Positions 23,588 through 24,091 of a stretch of 24,091 nt of DNA are shown piece by piece (positions within the stretch are counted from its first letter, which is position 1; the number at the start of each line of letters is the position of its first letter). The DNA lies in NCBI GenBank assembly GCA_900547435.1, contig URGO01000028.1, forward strand, positions 1-24,091, written 5' to 3'. A program made the position numbers and the translations under genes. The DNA is from an uncultured Parabacteroides sp. (GTDB taxonomy: Bacteria; Bacteroidota; Bacteroidia; Bacteroidales; Tannerellaceae). A model generated the notes under the pieces. The model was not told the origin of the DNA. It searched no databases and saw only the letters and a program-made list of their open reading frames with translations.

Positions 23588-23714
23588 AAAAAGAATGCAA
23601 TACTTAATTCGTATTAATTCAAATCTAAGAAATTGAATCCTGAGTTGCTATTTACGTAACATATATTGAGGCATAAAAAAGAGAAAGTCTCGCTGGGAAG
23701 TGAGGCTTTTTTGT
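23588..23714 (+). ncRNA. candidate small RNA, about 125 nt
   Basis: A transcript from the possible promoter at 23549-23580 to the terminator at 23685-23714 would be about 125 nt and encodes no obvious protein. It would contain an AATAC...GTATT pairing near its start and the terminator hairpin at its end. It lies divergent from the iron-type operon, the place where regulatory RNAs or leader transcripts often occur. This is inferred from signals only. Confidence 0.25.
23685..23714. terminator. intrinsic terminator, possibly bidirectional
   Basis: AAGTCTCGCT (23685-23694) and AGTGAGGCTT (23699-23708) form a 10-bp stem (two G-U pairs on the plus strand) with a GGGA loop. The plus strand continues as TTTTG with further Ts. 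A-rich sequence on the left gives a T-run on the minus strand too. The 403-base gap 23382-23784 otherwise holds the promoters, operator-like sites and repeats listed here. Confidence 0.7.
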
Positions 23715-23739
23715 TTATAAGCATCGGATATTCAGCAGA

Positions 23740-23802
23740 GTTTCATGGGACGAAATTTTTGTTCCATAGGATGAAACCGGAGTTTCATGCCTTGAAACAA
23801 GA
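23740..23802. repeat. three 21-bp tandem dyad repeats
   Basis: Units start at 23740, 23761 and 23782. Each begins GTTTCA or GTTCCA and has GAAA eleven or so bases later; the third reads GTTTCATGCCTTGAAAC, with 6-bp arms and a 5-bp centre. The spacing of exactly 21 bp puts all dyads on one face of the helix. The array starts within the last codons of the broken reading frame at 23785. Confidence 0.75.
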
Positions 23803-24091
23803 GGGAATGTCTATGTCACGCGATATAGTACGCGGAGAAACGTCTAACAATTCAGCTAACTTTGAAATCGAATAGTTCTTATTCTGCTTAATTAATTTAA
23901 TAATAGAATCTCTACGGGCATTAGCAGCAGCAATTTGTGCTTTAATACCACCACTGACATCACCACTGACATCCTTATAGTTTCCCTCATTTTCAGGTAC
24001 ATATTCTGCATTCCGCACAATAACTTTGAATGTAGTAATGTCGTCCAAGACAAATCTTTATCCATACAATCAGGTACTATCTGACTCTATT
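23785..24091 (-). pseudogene. C-terminal remnant of an AlbA_2/AAA_4-type ATP-binding protein
   Basis: The open part (24048-23785, starting from a TTG) reads FKVIVRNAEYVPENEG, then VSGDVSGG, then a small winged-helix segment, ISKLAELLDVSPRTISRDID. This is the usual C-terminal end of Bacteroidales proteins annotated as putative DNA-binding/ATP-binding (AlbA_2, Schlafen-type). The normal continuation after SRDID is missing and is replaced by IPSCFKA and a stop read from the 21-bp repeat array. Upstream, two in-frame stops (24058-24060 and 24070-24072) lie before the window edge. Both ends therefore look broken. A shifted frame beyond the edge cannot be excluded. Confidence 0.65.

Noticed and set aside
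23740..23802. short CRISPR or att site
   Set aside because: Only three 21-bp units, no spacers, no integrase gene in the window.

Overview
The window looks like a chromosomal segment from a gut-type Bacteroidales bacterium, most likely Parabacteroides or a close relative. That placement is an inference. It rests on protein character (SusD-era style lipoproteins with SAC/CSC lipoboxes, a DUF5106-type thioredoxin protein, an Rpn/PD-(D/E)XK 'transposase', phosphate-selective-type porins) and on repeated matches to the Bacteroidetes promoter form (-33 TTG-like, about 20 bp, -7 TAnnTTTG). Almost every gene lies on the minus strand; the only confident plus-strand gene is the DUF5106/thioredoxin-like gene at 12153-13079. 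No tRNA, rRNA, CRISPR, prophage or complete insertion sequence was seen.

Layout, left to right. Positions 1-458 are mostly non-coding, with a leftward promoter, a nested inverted repeat and possibly the start of a gene running off the left edge. Next come a stand-alone Rpn-family nuclease gene (459-1385) and a leftward operon gmd-fcl-manC-rlmN (5874 down to 1481), which makes GDP-mannose and GDP-L-fucose and carries the 23S rRNA/tRNA methyltransferase RlmN at its end. Upstream of that are a SWIM zinc-finger protein, an ABC-2 type exporter pair (permease and ATPase), and dnaG. dnaG is divergent from the DUF5106 gene. After a repeat-rich convergent junction come a porin, and a two-gene unit of a RIC/ScdA-like hemerythrin protein plus a LuxR-type regulator with a degenerate receiver domain.

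The right third (16114-23408) is one leftward gene train with a recognisable promoter: outer-membrane porin, imelysin-like lipoprotein, di-heme DUF1111-type lipoprotein, second porin, mono-heme lipoprotein, and a RidA/chorismatase-like protein. Imelysin plus di-heme oxidoreductase is associated with periplasmic iron handling in other phyla. Here it is embedded between two porins and ends with a cytoplasmic enzyme of unexpected type. This is the best candidate for an under-described system in the window.

The intergenic DNA is unusually structured. A family of 8-bp tandem repeats (GTTGACAA/GTTTATGA type) appears in five separate gaps. A 22-bp tandem array bounded by 16-bp inverted arms lies at 16011-16108. 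A 21-bp array of dyads lies at 23740-23802 and abuts the broken end of an AlbA_2/AAA_4-type gene. Two of these arrays supply the last codons and the stop codon of the neighbouring reading frame.
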